Source: Comamonadaceae bacterium (GTDB taxonomy: Bacteria > Pseudomonadota > Gammaproteobacteria > Burkholderiales > Burkholderiaceae_C). From it: a DNA stretch of 60,762 bases. Under the pieces are notes generated by a model. It was not told the DNA's origin and ran no database searches. It saw only the letters and a program-made list of their open reading frames with translations. The translations under genes and the position numbers were made by a program. The stretch spans positions 1-60,762 of the forward strand of contig CANJPU010000028.1 in the NCBI GenBank assembly GCA_947476285.1, in the 5' to 3' direction. Positions 8,221-17,035 of the stretch are shown piece by piece (position 1 is the stretch's first letter; every line of letters begins with the position of its first letter).

Positions 8221-8976
8221 ATGAAGATACTGCTCTCCAATGACGATGGCTACCAGGCGCCTGGCATCGTCGCGCTTTATGAAGCCATCAAAGATCTGGG
8301 CGATGTGGAGGTTGTTGCGCCTGAGCACAACAACAGCGCAAAGTCCAATGCCTTGACTCTGCATTCGCCGCTCTATGTGCATCGCGCGGCCAATGGTTTT
8401 CGCTATGTCAACGGCACACCTGCCGATTGCGTGCATGTTGCTTTGACGGGTCTGCTCGGCTACCGGCCTGACCTGGTGGTCAGCGGCATCAACAATGGCG
8501 CCAACATGGGCGATGACACCATCTACTCGGGCACGGTGGGCGCCGCGATGGAAGGGTATCTGTTTGGCATTCCTGCCATCGCGTTTTCTCAGACGCAAAA
8601 GGGCTGGGCGCATCTGGAGGCCGCTGGCGCCAAGGCGCGCGAGCTGGTGCAGCAGATGCTGGCGCGCGGCGTGCCGCAAGATTCGCCCTGGCTCTTGAAT
8701 GTGAACATTCCCAACCGTCCCTTGAGCGAGTTGAAGTCTTTCAAGGTCTGCCGACTGGGGCGCCGGCATGCCGCGGAAAAGATCATTTCGCAGACCAGCC
8801 CGCATGGCGAGACCATGTACTGGATCGGCGGCGCGGGCGCGGCCAAGGACGACGCCGAAGGAACCGATTTTCATGCTACCGCGCTCGGTCATGTGTCGGT
8901 GACGCCGCTGAAGGTGGATCTGACCGACCATGATGACCTGCCCGCCTGGGCCGCTTCATTGCAGGCGGGCCGATGA
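8221..8976 (+). CDS. surE: 5'/3'-nucleotidase SurE
   Basis: A 251-residue survival protein E, a metal-dependent nucleoside monophosphate phosphatase in stationary-phase survival. The family N-terminus [15 protein letters not shown] contains the metal-binding Asp pair (residues 8-9). The second conserved block [20 protein letters not shown] is intact, and length fits the family. The ATG at 8221 begins exactly at the conserved N-terminus; an earlier in-frame ATG would add 25 unconserved residues. The stop overlaps the pcm start (ATGA), so surE and pcm are translationally coupled in the usual surE-pcm-nlpD-rpoS order. Confidence 0.96.
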   Translation: MKILLSNDDGYQAPGIVALYEAIKDLGDVEVVAPEHNNSAKSNALTLHSPLYVHRAANGFRYVNGTPADCVHVALTGLLGYRPDLVVSGINNGANMGDDTIYSGTVGAAMEGYLFGIPAIAFSQTQKGWAHLEAAGAKARELVQQMLARGVPQDSPWLLNVNIPNRPLSELKSFKVCRLGRRHAAEKIISQTSPHGETMYWIGGAGAAKDDAEGTDFHATALGHVSVTPLKVDLTDHDDLPAWAASLQAGR

Positions 8977-9743
8977 CGCAACGGCGACCCGGTTTCCCCG
9001 CGCGCCTCGATCTGCCCGCTGCGGCCAGGAGGCCGGGCTCAGTGGTGTCGGCTGCGGCATCAGCCCGGCATGCGCAGCCCAGCGGCGTGGGGCTGGATTC
9101 GCAGGCCGTGCGCGCGCGCATGGTGCGCAAGTTGGCGGAGCAGGGCATCAGCGATCCTGCGGTGCTGGCCGCGATGTCGGCTGTGGAGCGGCATGGCTTT
9201 GTGGACACGGCATTGATCAACCAGGCTTATGAAGACACCAGCCTTCCCATTGGTCTGGGCCAGACCATCTCCAAGCCCAGCGTGGTGGCACGCATGATCG
9301 AGCTGCTGCTGGGTGCGGGCAGGCAAGCAGACGGCCGACTGGGCCGGGTGCTTGAGATCGGCACCGGATGCGGCTACCAGGCGGCAGTGCTGAGCCAGGT
9401 CGCCACTGAGGTCTACAGCATTGAGCGCTTGCGTGGTCTGCATGACAAGGCGCGCGAGAATCTTCGGCCGTATCGGCTGGCGAATGTGCACTTGCTCTTT
9501 GGCGACGGCATGGCGGGCTATGCCAAGGGCGCACCGTATGCCGGCATCATTGCCGCTGCCGGTGGCGACGCTTTGCCTTTGGCCTGGACGGAGCAGCTTG
9601 CGCTGGGTGGGCGCATGATTGCACCTACGCAGATGGCTTCGGGGCAGCAGGCCTTGGTGGTGGTGGACAAGACGCCTCAAGGATTGAAACAAACTGTGCT
9701 TGAAGCTGTTCACTTTGTCCCCCTAAAATCAGGTATCGCCTGA
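8973..9743 (+). CDS. pcm: Protein-L-isoaspartate O-methyltransferase
   Basis: A 256-residue SAM-dependent repair methyltransferase acting on isoaspartyl residues in damaged proteins. The SAM-binding motif [17 protein letters not shown] and the family block [18 protein letters not shown] are present. Residues 1 to about 45 form a basic, Ala/Pro-rich extension not found in the shorter E. coli enzyme (about 208 residues); a later start is possible, but the ATG overlapping the surE stop supports the long form. Confidence 0.93.
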   Translation: MTQRRPGFPARLDLPAAARRPGSVVSAAASARHAQPSGVGLDSQAVRARMVRKLAEQGISDPAVLAAMSAVERHGFVDTALINQAYEDTSLPIGLGQTISKPSVVARMIELLLGAGRQADGRLGRVLEIGTGCGYQAAVLSQVATEVYSIERLRGLHDKARENLRPYRLANVHLLFGDGMAGYAKGAPYAGIIAAAGGDALPLAWTEQLALGGRMIAPTQMASGQQALVVVDKTPQGLKQTVLEAVHFVPLKSGIA

Positions 9744-9758
9744 ATCTGGAAACCGCAG

Positions 9759-10427
9759 TTGACCGCTCAAATCCGACAGCAAGCACACTCAAAACCCGCC
9801 TTGCACGCGCGCGGCTGGCATTGGGTGCTGGCAGTGGTGGCAGCCTCGGTGCTGGCCGCATGCACATCGGCACCCCGCGCGCCCGCACCGGTGGAAGACC
9901 GCGGCACTAGCACAGGCTCGCGCCCCTTGCAGGCGCCTGTTGCTGCACCTGTTGCGGCACCTTCAGCCGCGAGCGCAGCGCGCGCCGCCGCGTCGTCCAC
10001 CACAGTGGCCAGTGTGCCGCCAGCAGGTGCCGCTCCTGCCCCAGTGGGCGAAGACGAGTTGTCATTTGCCTGGCCCACTTCGGCAGGCAGCAGTGTGGTG
10101 GCGGGTTTCGATGAGCAGCGCAACAAAGGGCTTGATATCGCTGGCAAGGTAGGCGATGCGGTGCTGGCTGCGGCCGACGGGCGGGTGGTGTATGCAGGCG
10201 CGGGCCTGCGCGGTTACGGCAACCTCATCATCCTCAAGCACAACAACACCTACCTGTCTGCCTACGCGCATAACCAGACGCTGCTGGTCAAAGAGGACCA
10301 GAATGTTCGCCGCGGCCAGAAAATCGCCGAGATGGGCAATAGCGATGCGGACCGGGTCAAGCTTCACTTCGAGATCCGACGGCAGGGTAAGCCAGTTGAT
10401 CCGAGCCGATACCTTCCGGTGAGGTAG
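9759..10427 (+). CDS. nlpD: NlpD-like lipoprotein, LytM/M23 domain activator of septal amidase
   Basis: A 222-residue lipoprotein with TTG start, a lipobox ending LAAC near residue 35, an Ala/Pro-rich linker, and a C-terminal M23 (LytM) domain at about 115-220. The first zinc ligand position reads NKGLDIAG instead of HxGxD, so the domain is probably catalytically dead, as in E. coli NlpD, which activates the amidase AmiC. A LysM domain, present in E. coli NlpD, is not evident, so the protein is short. It ends 2 bases before rpoS. The start region resembles the tip of the element at 12299 (see findings). Confidence 0.88.
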   Translation: MTAQIRQQAHSKPALHARGWHWVLAVVAASVLAACTSAPRAPAPVEDRGTSTGSRPLQAPVAAPVAAPSAASAARAAASSTTVASVPPAGAAPAPVGEDELSFAWPTSAGSSVVAGFDEQRNKGLDIAGKVGDAVLAAADGRVVYAGAGLRGYGNLIILKHNNTYLSAYAHNQTLLVKEDQNVRRGQKIAEMGNSDADRVKLHFEIRRQGKPVDPSRYLPVR

Positions 10428-10429
10428 GC

Positions 10430-11434
10430 ATGAAAAAACGCAACGGAGACAGCGTGCCAGCCAATCCGATTGCGAATGATAGTGCTGGCATGGCCATGCC
10501 CGACGGCGCTGCGGACGCGCCGATGCAAGAATTAAGCCCCCGTGAGATTCTCGCGGATGTCGCGGGTGAATCCAGCGACACACTCACCCTCTACTTGCGC
10601 GATGTGCGGCGCACGCCGCTGTTCACACCGGAGCAAGAGTTTGAGGCGGCCACCCGCGCGCGCGCTGGTGATTTTGCTGCCCGGCAGTCCATGATCGAGC
10701 ACAACCTGCGTCTGGTGGTCAGCATTGCCAAGACCTATCTGGGGCGGGGCGTGCCGCTGTCAGACCTGATCGAAGAGGGCAACCTTGGCCTGATGCACGC
10801 GATCGACAAGTTCGAGCCCGAGCGAGGGTTTCGTTTTTCCACCTACGCCACCTGGTGGATACGCCAGTCGGCCGAGCGCGCGGTAATGAACCAGGGCCGC
10901 GCCATTCGCCTGCCGGTGCACATCGTGCGCGAGCTGCAGCAAGTGCTGCGTGCACGGCGCATGCTGGAGAGCGACCCGGCTTACGCCGCCGCGCGCAACG
11001 GATTTGGCGGCGAGGGGGTTCGTGTGGAGGATGTGGCTGCTTTGCTGGGCCAGGATGTGCACGACGTGGCTCAGTTGCTGGCAATGGCCGAACCAGCCCG
11101 CTCGCTGGACGCGGTGATCGGCAATAGCTCCGATGAAGAGCATACGCTGGCGGACTCCATGGCCGATGAGTCGTCGGTCGATCCCTCCGGTGCCACCCAG
11201 ATCCATGAAGTCGAGCGCTTGCTCGATATCTGGGTCGACTCGCTGTCCGGGCGCGAAAAGGAAGTGCTGGAAGGGCGCTTCGGCCTGCATGACCGCGAAC
11301 CCGAGACACTAGAGGTGCTCAGTGACCGCATGGGCCTGACCCGAGAGCGTGTGCGGCAGATTCAGAACGAGGCGCTGCACAAGCTGCGTCGCCACATGGC
11401 GCGTCACGGCATCAGCAAAGAAGCGCTGTTTTGA
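10430..11434 (+). CDS. rpoS: RNA polymerase sigma factor RpoS (sigma-38)
   Basis: A 334-residue stationary-phase/general-stress sigma factor. Region 1.2-2 includes [20 protein letters not shown], then the core-binding block [20 protein letters not shown] and the -10 recognition helix [13 protein letters not shown]. Region 4 ends with [20 protein letters not shown], the -35-binding helix-turn-helix. Position directly after nlpD matches the enterobacterial order, where rpoS is also transcribed from inside nlpD. Length is normal and no lesion is seen. Confidence 0.96.
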   Translation: MKKRNGDSVPANPIANDSAGMAMPDGAADAPMQELSPREILADVAGESSDTLTLYLRDVRRTPLFTPEQEFEAATRARAGDFAARQSMIEHNLRLVVSIAKTYLGRGVPLSDLIEEGNLGLMHAIDKFEPERGFRFSTYATWWIRQSAERAVMNQGRAIRLPVHIVRELQQVLRARRMLESDPAYAAARNGFGGEGVRVEDVAALLGQDVHDVAQLLAMAEPARSLDAVIGNSSDEEHTLADSMADESSVDPSGATQIHEVERLLDIWVDSLSGREKEVLEGRFGLHDREPETLEVLSDRMGLTRERVRQIQNEALHKLRRHMARHGISKEALF

Positions 11435-11459
11435 ATGTGATTGAGGTTAAAGTGCCGGC

Positions 11460-12257
11460 ATGAGCTGGCCTGTACTTGTCTTTGACATCGAATCCATCCC
11501 CGACATCGCGGGCCTGAGGCTATTGCGCGGCAGCGCCGCGCAGGACACCGACCAGCAGGTCTATGACGCATGGTGCCAGGAGCGCAAGGACAAAGGCCAG
11601 AGCGATTTTCTGCCCCTGTACCTGCAGCGTGTGCTGGTGCTCAGTTGCGTCTTTCGTAATGCCGAGGGCTTGCGCGTGCATTCTTTCGTCGATCGCGACA
11701 ACGCGAGCGAGGGCAAGTTGATCCAGACCTTTTTCAACACGCTGGAGCGCCATGTGCCGCAGCTTGTGAGCTGGAATGGCGGCGGCTTTGATCTGCCGGT
11801 GCTGCATTACCGTGGCCTTCGCCATGGCGTGGTGGCCGACAAATACTGGTGCATGGGCGAAGACGGCGGCGCCGATGCGCGCGAGTTCAAGTGGAACAAC
11901 TACATCAGCCGCTATCACATGCGCCATCTTGATTTGATGGATCTGCTGGCGATGTACCAACCCAAGAACAACGCGCCTCTGGATGCCATGGCCAAGCTGT
12001 GCGGCTTTCCCGGCAAGCTGGGCATGGACGGCTCCCAGGTTTATTCGGCCTTCCAGCAGGGCAAGCTCGAAGACATTCGCCGCTACTGCGAAACCGACGT
12101 GATGAACACGTACCTGCTGTACTGCCGCTTCCAGAAGATGCGCGGCGGCTTCACCGAGGCCGAGTATGAGCAGGAGATCGCGATGGTCAAGGACACGCTG
12201 GCCAATCTGGTTGCGCAGGAACCTCATTGGCAGGAATATCTGGCCGCATGGGCCTGA
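11460..12257 (+). CDS. Predicted 3'-5' exonuclease (PolB-like, DNA_pol_B_exo2 type)
   Basis: A 265-residue DnaQ-fold exonuclease. The N-terminal motif LVFDIESIPD holds the ExoI Asp-x-Glu. ExoII is around LVSWNGGGFDLPVLHYRGL, and ExoIII lies near the RRYCETDVMNTYLLYCRF segment. This matches the uncharacterised 'predicted 3'-5' exonuclease' family related to the proofreading part of B-family polymerases. It follows rpoS by 25 bases and may be cotranscribed. The physiological substrate is not known. Confidence 0.85.
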   Translation: MSWPVLVFDIESIPDIAGLRLLRGSAAQDTDQQVYDAWCQERKDKGQSDFLPLYLQRVLVLSCVFRNAEGLRVHSFVDRDNASEGKLIQTFFNTLERHVPQLVSWNGGGFDLPVLHYRGLRHGVVADKYWCMGEDGGADAREFKWNNYISRYHMRHLDLMDLLAMYQPKNNAPLDAMAKLCGFPGKLGMDGSQVYSAFQQGKLEDIRRYCETDVMNTYLLYCRFQKMRGGFTEAEYEQEIAMVKDTLANLVAQEPHWQEYLAAWA

Positions 12258-12298
12258 GCCCGAAACCGGTGCCCGCCGCCTGAGACAATTCGGGCGTG

Positions 12299-12536
12299 AT
12301 CCTAGAAACAGCAGTTGACCGCTTATATTCAGCAGGAAGCGCCCGTGGACATTAACTTTTTTGGCCTTGAAGTTCCTCACCCATTGGGTGAGAGCGCTAC
12401 GCACTCGATTGGGCGCCTGGCAAGCCCGCTGGCGGCGTTGCTCCTCCTTGCAGGCATCAGCCTGCGGCGTCGTCGCGCCTTGCCATCGGGCTTGCCAGAC
12501 ACCCACTCGAGCGCGCCCAACTGCTGTTTCTAGGAT
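12299..12536. repeat. 238-bp element bounded by perfect 18-bp inverted repeats
   Basis: The 18 bases ATCCTAGAAACAGCAGTT at 12299-12316 recur as a perfect reverse complement at 12519-12536. Inside are further inverted pairs: CTCACCC/GGGTGAG around 12376-12392, and CTGGCAAGCCCG (12417-12428) with CGGGCTTGCCAG (12487-12498). The element encodes no convincing protein. Its right tip covers the first two bases of the rlmD ATG. This architecture suits a non-autonomous mobile or dispersed palindromic element, but copies elsewhere in the genome cannot be checked here. Confidence 0.75.
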
Positions 12537-13938
12537 GACTGACGAAAAGAAAAATCTCGAATTGCCTGAAGGCTGGCTGGCCGTGGATGCGCTGGACATC
12601 GACGCCAAGGGCGTGGCGCGGCGCGCTGATGGCAAGGTGGTGTTCATCGATGGCGCATTGCCGTTTGAATGGGTGTCCGCGCGGGTTCATCGCACCAAGA
12701 ACAACTGGGAGCAGGGCGTGCTCACGGAGATTCACAAGGAATCCTCTCAGCGCGTGCGGCCCCGCTGCCCACATTTCGGCTTGCATGCGGGCGCCTGCGG
12801 AGGCTGCAAGATGCAGCACTTGCACGAAGGCGCGCAGGTAGCCATCAAACAGCGCGTGCTGGAAGACAACCTGTGGCACCTGTCCAAGGTCAAGGCCGAA
12901 TCCATCATGCGCCCCATCGAGGGCCCGGCCTGGGGCTATCGCTGGCGTGCCCGCTTCTCAGTGCGGCATGTGCACAAGAAGGGGGCGGTGTTGATCGGGT
13001 TTCATGAGCGCAGCAGCCGCTATGTGGCCGACATGCGCGAATGCCATGTGGTGCCGCCGCATGTCAGCGCGCTGCTGCTGCCTTTGCGCGCGCTGATCGG
13101 CTCGATGGACGCGGTTGAGACCTGCCCCCAAATCGAACTGGCGTGCGGCGAGGATGTGACCGCACTGGTGCTGCGGCACCTGGAGCCGCTGGGCACAGCC
13201 GATCTGGCGCGGCTGCGTGAATTTGCGGCTGCCCACCCCAGGGTGCAATGGTGGCTGCAGTCCAAGGGGCCGGACACGGTGCGCCTGCTGGACGAGGGCG
13301 GGACGCCACTGGCCTACAGCCTGCCCGAGTTCGGCATCACCATGCCTTTCCGGCCAACCGATTTCACCCAGGTCAATCCCTACATCAACCGGGTGCTGGT
13401 CTCGCGCGCGCTGCGGCTGCTGGATGTGCAGGCCGGCGAGCGGGTGATCGATTGGTTCTGTGGCCTTGGCAATTTCACACTGCCGCTGGCGACCCGCGCC
13501 GGGCAGGTGCTGGGCATAGAGGGCAGCGAACCCCTGGTGGCGCGTTCACGGGAAAACCTGGAATTCAATCGTGTGCAGCGGGCGCAATCTGCACAGGGCC
13601 CGCTCGCTCCTACCACCTTCGCGGCACGCAACTTGTTCGAAATGACACCGACTCAACTGGTGGCTGACGGCTTTGCCGACCGCTGGCTGGTTGATCCGCC
13701 GCGCGAAGGCGCGTTCGCACTGGTCAAGGCCCTGGCCGAACTGCATAGCCAGCCCGAGCTGCGCGGCACCTGGAGCCCCCCGCGCCGCATCGTTTACGTC
13801 AGCTGCAACCCGGCCACCCTTGCGCGTGATGCGGGCCTGCTGGTGCATCAGGCGGGTTACCGCTGCACGGCAGCCGGTGTGGTCAACATGTTTCCGCACA
13901 CAGCGCATGTGGAGAGCATGGCGGTGTTTGAACTGTGA
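12535..13938 (+). CDS. rlmD: 23S rRNA (uracil-1939-C5)-methyltransferase RlmD
   Basis: A 467-residue RNA m5U methyltransferase. An N-terminal TRAM-like domain precedes the iron-sulfur cysteines ([19 protein letters not shown]). The SAM domain has [16 protein letters not shown], then LVDPPREGA and the catalytic [10 protein letters not shown]. The ATG at 12535 begins the conserved part. The frame stays open upstream through the inverted-repeat element, but that 58-residue extension is repeat-derived. The element tip removes any normal ribosome-binding site next to the start, so translation strength may be altered. Confidence 0.92.
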   Translation: MTDEKKNLELPEGWLAVDALDIDAKGVARRADGKVVFIDGALPFEWVSARVHRTKNNWEQGVLTEIHKESSQRVRPRCPHFGLHAGACGGCKMQHLHEGAQVAIKQRVLEDNLWHLSKVKAESIMRPIEGPAWGYRWRARFSVRHVHKKGAVLIGFHERSSRYVADMRECHVVPPHVSALLLPLRALIGSMDAVETCPQIELACGEDVTALVLRHLEPLGTADLARLREFAAAHPRVQWWLQSKGPDTVRLLDEGGTPLAYSLPEFGITMPFRPTDFTQVNPYINRVLVSRALRLLDVQAGERVIDWFCGLGNFTLPLATRAGQVLGIEGSEPLVARSRENLEFNRVQRAQSAQGPLAPTTFAARNLFEMTPTQLVADGFADRWLVDPPREGAFALVKALAELHSQPELRGTWSPPRRIVYVSCNPATLARDAGLLVHQAGYRCTAAGVVNMFPHTAHVESMAVFEL

Positions 13939-13947
13939 AGTCTCCTG

Positions 13948-14089
13948 AGGTCTTTGCCTAAGGCTGCGCTGAACAAGTCCCTCCGTTCGGGCTGAGCTTG
14001 TCGAAGCCTTCGCCAAGTCGTTGATTTGCAATGGGGGCGTTTCGACAAGTTCAACGTGAACGGACTTATTCAGCATTGCCCTAAGACCT
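13948..14089. repeat. REP-like imperfect inverted repeat
   Basis: The left arm from 13948 (AGGTCTTTGCCTAAGG…GCTGAACAAGTCC…TTGTCGAA) pairs with the right arm ending at 14089 (TTCGACAAG…GGACTTATTCAGC…AAGACCT). It includes TTCGGGCTGAGCTTGTCGAA, a short sequence I recognise as common in intergenic repeats of several proteobacteria. Located between rlmD and the toxin-antitoxin remnant. No coding content. Confidence 0.65.
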
Positions 14090-14130
14090 GAGTGCGCGAA
14101 ATGGGTAAATGGGTTTGCGTGTCTTTCGTT

Positions 14131-14156
14131 TTTCGATTACATTTCAAAAATCGAAA
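14131..14156. promoter_or_regulatory. Candidate operator before the HTH antitoxin
   Basis: TTTCGATT at 14131-14138 and AATCGAAA at 14149-14156 form a perfect 8-bp inverted repeat with 10-bp spacing. It overlaps the GAAAGG ribosome-binding site of the next gene, a position suited to autorepression by an antitoxin. Function is inferred. Confidence 0.5.
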
Positions 14157-14167
14157 GGATGTACATC

Positions 14168-14692
14168 ATGCGAACCACGTTGGATCGACCGCACCGCTTG
14201 CCATCGGACCCGCTCTCTGCCATGGGATCGCGGCTGGCTGAGAAGTTGGCTGGGTTGGACCGTCCGCCCAGGCAAGAGTTGCTCGTCAATGCTTTGCACG
14301 AACTGCTCGATGGGCAGGACGAGGCAGCCAGGCAACTGCGGATGGCGATGCAGATTCATCTTGTGAAGGTATCGAACCAAGACCAGTATGCAACGAGAGT
14401 CGCGGCAGGCAAGCCAGACGAAATGCTGTCCACGCAAGCCGCAGCCGAGATGATGGGCTGCAGTCGTCCCTACGTAGCCATGCTTATTGATGCGAAGAAG
14501 CTAGCGGGAGGTGTTGTCTCCAGGGGTGGGCATCGCAAAGTGCCCAAACAATCGGTTCTGCGCTGGATGAAGGCACACAAGTCCGGCGCCGACAAGGATT
14601 ACAAGAAGGCCGCATCTGACGCTGGCATGTATTCAGTTTCGGAACGGGAATACGTCACCGCCACTCGGAGAAAGCGGCGCAGTGCTGGTTGA
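14168..14692 (+). CDS. HTH (excisionase/MerR-like) DNA-binding protein, probable antitoxin
   Basis: A 174-residue DNA-binding protein. The middle (about 85-140) holds a helix-turn-helix of the excisionase type: LSTQAAAEMMGCSRPYVAML, then GGVVSRGGHRKVPKQSVLRWM. Proteins of this form pair with PIN-domain toxins as antitoxins. The next frame begins before this one stops, as in toxin-antitoxin operons. The start at 14168 is chosen because GAAAGG lies about 9 bases upstream; an ATG at 14159 has no spacing for a ribosome-binding site. Its toxin partner appears to be broken. Confidence 0.7.
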   Translation: MRTTLDRPHRLPSDPLSAMGSRLAEKLAGLDRPPRQELLVNALHELLDGQDEAARQLRMAMQIHLVKVSNQDQYATRVAAGKPDEMLSTQAAAEMMGCSRPYVAMLIDAKKLAGGVVSRGGHRKVPKQSVLRWMKAHKSGADKDYKKAASDAGMYSVSEREYVTATRRKRRSAG

Positions 14693-15041
14693 ACATCCTC
14701 TGTCTCCAGGAGGCGCCACGCTTGCCGTTGACGAAGTGGAGGCACTTGGTGTCAGCGTCGTGACCCCCGGACGGTTCGTCGATCTGATGCAAACCGCAGC
14801 ACCAAAGCAGGTGGAAGGCGCGCTCTTGAAATCCATTTCGGACCTGAGAGCGCCTCCGTACACGAAGGCGGACCTACTCGATGTTCTTAGACTTTACAAG
14901 GCTGATCAGGCGACCAGACACTACGCGTCCAAGTGGAAAGTGTCGACTACGGCAATGGCTGCGCGACCGCCTCACTTCTCGCCGCTGGTCAGGCCCAGCA
15001 GTGCCAGCAGGCTCTGGAACACGTTGAAGATGTCCAAATAG
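14682..15041 (+). pseudogene. PIN-family toxin remnant with internal deletion
   Basis: A 119-codon frame starting at a GTG inside the antitoxin gene. The stretch LGVSVVTPGRFVDLMQ followed by VEGALLKSISDLRAPPYTKADLLDVLR resembles the C-terminal part of PIN-domain toxins paired with HTH antitoxins. The acidic PIN catalytic core that should precede it is missing. The start and first residues (MLVEHPLSPGGATLAV) run directly into the C-terminal part, so an in-frame internal deletion is likely. The last 70 bases overlap the 3' end of the convergent Bax-inhibitor-1 gene. The product should lack RNase activity. Confidence 0.55.
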
Positions 15042-15658
15042 AGGGCCAGGGTGGCGCTGATGTAGTTGGTTTCGCCGCCGTCGATGATGCGCTTGAGGTC
15101 ATACAGCATGTAAGCGCTGAAGATGCCGATGGCCATCACGCTGATCACCAGCATGCCGGTGGTCGAGCCGACGAAGACATTGATGATGCCGCCGATCATG
15201 ATGGCGAGTGCGCCGACAAACAGGAACTTGCCCATGCCCGAGAGGTCGCGCTTGATGACGCTGGCCAGGCTGGCCATGACGAAGAACACGCCGGCTGTGC
15301 CGCCGAACGCTGTCATGACCAGGCTGGCGCCATTGTTCATGCCCAGCACCATGGCGATCAGCCGCGAGAGCATCAGGCCCATGAAGAAAGTGAAAGCCAG
15401 CAACACCGGCACGCCGGCTGCTGAGTTCTTGGTTTTCTCGATGGCGTACAAGAAACCGAAGGCGCCGACCAGAAACACAACGAGACCGACTCCGCCCGAA
15501 AGACCGCGGGTGATGCCGGTGGCCACGCCCAGCCAGGCGCCCAGCACGGTGGGCAGCAGGCTCAAGGCGAGCAGCCAGTAGGTGTTTCGCAGCACCCGAT
15601 TGCGCTGCTGCGCAGGTACGGCGTAGTCGTAAGTGGCGGTCTGCAGTTGATCGTTCAT
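14972..15658 (-). CDS. Bax inhibitor-1 / YccA-family inner-membrane protein
   Basis: A 228-residue integral membrane protein with seven hydrophobic segments, of the BI-1/TMBIM family (YccA, YbhL). The C-terminal AYMLYDLKRIIDGG motif and ALALYLDIFNVFQSLLALLG helix are typical. YccA in E. coli modulates the FtsH protease; whether this homolog does so is inference. The start at 15658 has GGAGATTGCACAC before it. It is divergent from the GlcG-like gene and its 3' end overlaps the toxin remnant. Confidence 0.9.
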   Translation of the reverse strand: MNDQLQTATYDYAVPAQQRNRVLRNTYWLLALSLLPTVLGAWLGVATGITRGLSGGVGLVVFLVGAFGFLYAIEKTKNSAAGVPVLLAFTFFMGLMLSRLIAMVLGMNNGASLVMTAFGGTAGVFFVMASLASVIKRDLSGMGKFLFVGALAIMIGGIINVFVGSTTGMLVISVMAIGIFSAYMLYDLKRIIDGGETNYISATLALYLDIFNVFQSLLALLGLTSGEK

Positions 15659-15806
15659 GTGTGCAATCTCCTATGCCTAGTGGCGATTAGATGGGCGCAT
15701 TCTAGGATGGTTCAACCCTTCAAGGTGAAAAGCCCTACTTTCGATTTGCATTTTGAGGCAAACAGTTATGCTTGCAGCTCCCTCCCCCTGCCGCAATACT
15801 TGTTCC

Positions 15807-16214
15807 ATGAAAAGCAAACATTTCCTCGAACTGGCCGACGTCAAGGCCATGGCCGCTGCCGCTGAGGCTGAGGCGCAGGCCAATCACTGGGCCGTTTCCA
15901 TCGCGATCGTCGACGACGGCGGCCATCTGCTGTGGCTGCAGCGCCTGGACGGCGCGCCGCCCATTTCGGCGCACATTGCGCCGGCCAAGGCCCATACAGC
16001 GGCACTGGGTCGCAGGGACAGCAAGAGCTACGAAGACGTGATCAACGGCGGCCGCGTTTCGTTTCTGAATGCGCCCACCCTGCAGGGCATGCTCGAAGGC
16101 GGTGTGGCCATCATGAAAGACGGGCAATGTCTGGGCGCGGTGGGTGTCAGCGGCGTTAAATCCAGCGAAGATTCGCAGATCGCCCGTGCGGGGATCGCCG
16201 CACTGAACCTTTAG
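15807..16214 (+). CDS. GlcG/HbpS-family (DUF336) protein
   Basis: A 135-residue single-domain protein of the GlcG/HbpS-like family. Visible family features are the N-terminal helix followed by AVSIAIVDDGGHLLWLQRLDGA, then APAKAHTAA and the closing CLGAVGVSGVKSSEDSQIARAGIAAL. Family members bind heme or cobalamin or act as subunits of diol-degrading systems; no partner is nearby here, so the role is open. The frame opens earlier, but the ATG at 15807 gives the conserved start. Confidence 0.85.
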   Translation: MKSKHFLELADVKAMAAAAEAEAQANHWAVSIAIVDDGGHLLWLQRLDGAPPISAHIAPAKAHTAALGRRDSKSYEDVINGGRVSFLNAPTLQGMLEGGVAIMKDGQCLGAVGVSGVKSSEDSQIARAGIAALNL

Positions 16215-16256
16215 GCCGGGCAGAAGCAGCTCGGGCAGATGCCTCTGCCGCAAGGG

Positions 16257-16961
16257 CTATTCGAGTACGAAGACGACGGGTGCCTCGTGCCACATGGCCT
16301 GCGGTACACCGCCGATTTTGCCGGGCACGTAGCGGCACCTCATCACATATTCCAGTGCGGCGCGATCGAGCCGGTCGAAGCCGCTGGATGTCTTGAGCTG
16401 CGCTTGCACTGGCAGGCCGTCCGCGCCAATCAGCACCCGGACCAGCACCTTGCCTTGCTCGCCCAGCCTTTTGCTCAGCGCCGGGTAGATGGGGGCTGGG
16501 TTTTGCAGATATGAGGCCTGGCTGGAGGGTAACTCCAGGCTCGGCGGAGGCGGTGCCGGAGAGACCGCCTGTGTGGCGCTTGGCCGGCTGGCTTGCGTGA
16601 GCCCCGGCTGGGTCGGCAAGGCCGGTTCGACTGGGGCTGTGGGCCGCACTTCGGTAGTTGGCGGCAGGGCCGAGCGCACGGCGGGTGCCTGTGGGGCGGC
16701 TTGCGGCGGGCTTGGCGCGGGAGCCGGCGGCTGACGGGGCATGGCCGGTGGCCGCTGAGCCGGGGCCGGCCGGGGTGGAGGTGAGGGTGGTGAAGGAGGA
16801 GGCGCCTGCGAAGTGGGCAATTCGCTGTGCAAGGCGACCGGAATCACCCATTGCACGGTGTGTCTCACCAAGCCGCTTTGCAAGGCCCAGAGCGCCGCCA
16901 GATGCAGCGCGATCACGCCGGCGGCTGTCAGTAGCTTGCGGTACACGAATGGGGACTGCAT
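16257..16961 (-). CDS. TonB-family energy transducer protein
   Basis: A 234-residue TonB protein that couples the proton motive force to outer-membrane receptors. It has an N-terminal membrane anchor (about residues 10-30), a long Pro-rich periplasmic spacer (about 50-145), and a C-terminal domain containing NPAPIYPALSKRLGEQGKVL and the ALEYVMRCRYVPGKIGG block. No exbB-exbD genes or TonB-dependent receptor are adjacent. Which receptor it serves cannot be told. Confidence 0.88.
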   Translation of the reverse strand: MQSPFVYRKLLTAAGVIALHLAALWALQSGLVRHTVQWVIPVALHSELPTSQAPPPSPPSPPPRPAPAQRPPAMPRQPPAPAPSPPQAAPQAPAVRSALPPTTEVRPTAPVEPALPTQPGLTQASRPSATQAVSPAPPPPSLELPSSQASYLQNPAPIYPALSKRLGEQGKVLVRVLIGADGLPVQAQLKTSSGFDRLDRAALEYVMRCRYVPGKIGGVPQAMWHEAPVVFVLE

Positions 16962-17035
16962 GGGTGCCGTTGGTGCGGGCCTGGATTTCGCGCTGCTGCT
17001 GCGGTGACGGCCGGTGGGTGGCGTAAATCAGATTC

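Noticed and set aside
7154..8221. Longer N-terminus of the quinone oxidoreductase
   Set aside because: The extra 31 residues are unconserved, and ATG 8128 has a good ribosome-binding site.
12361..12534. N-terminal extension of RlmD
   Set aside because: The 58 extra codons lie within the inverted-repeat element and are not RlmD-like.
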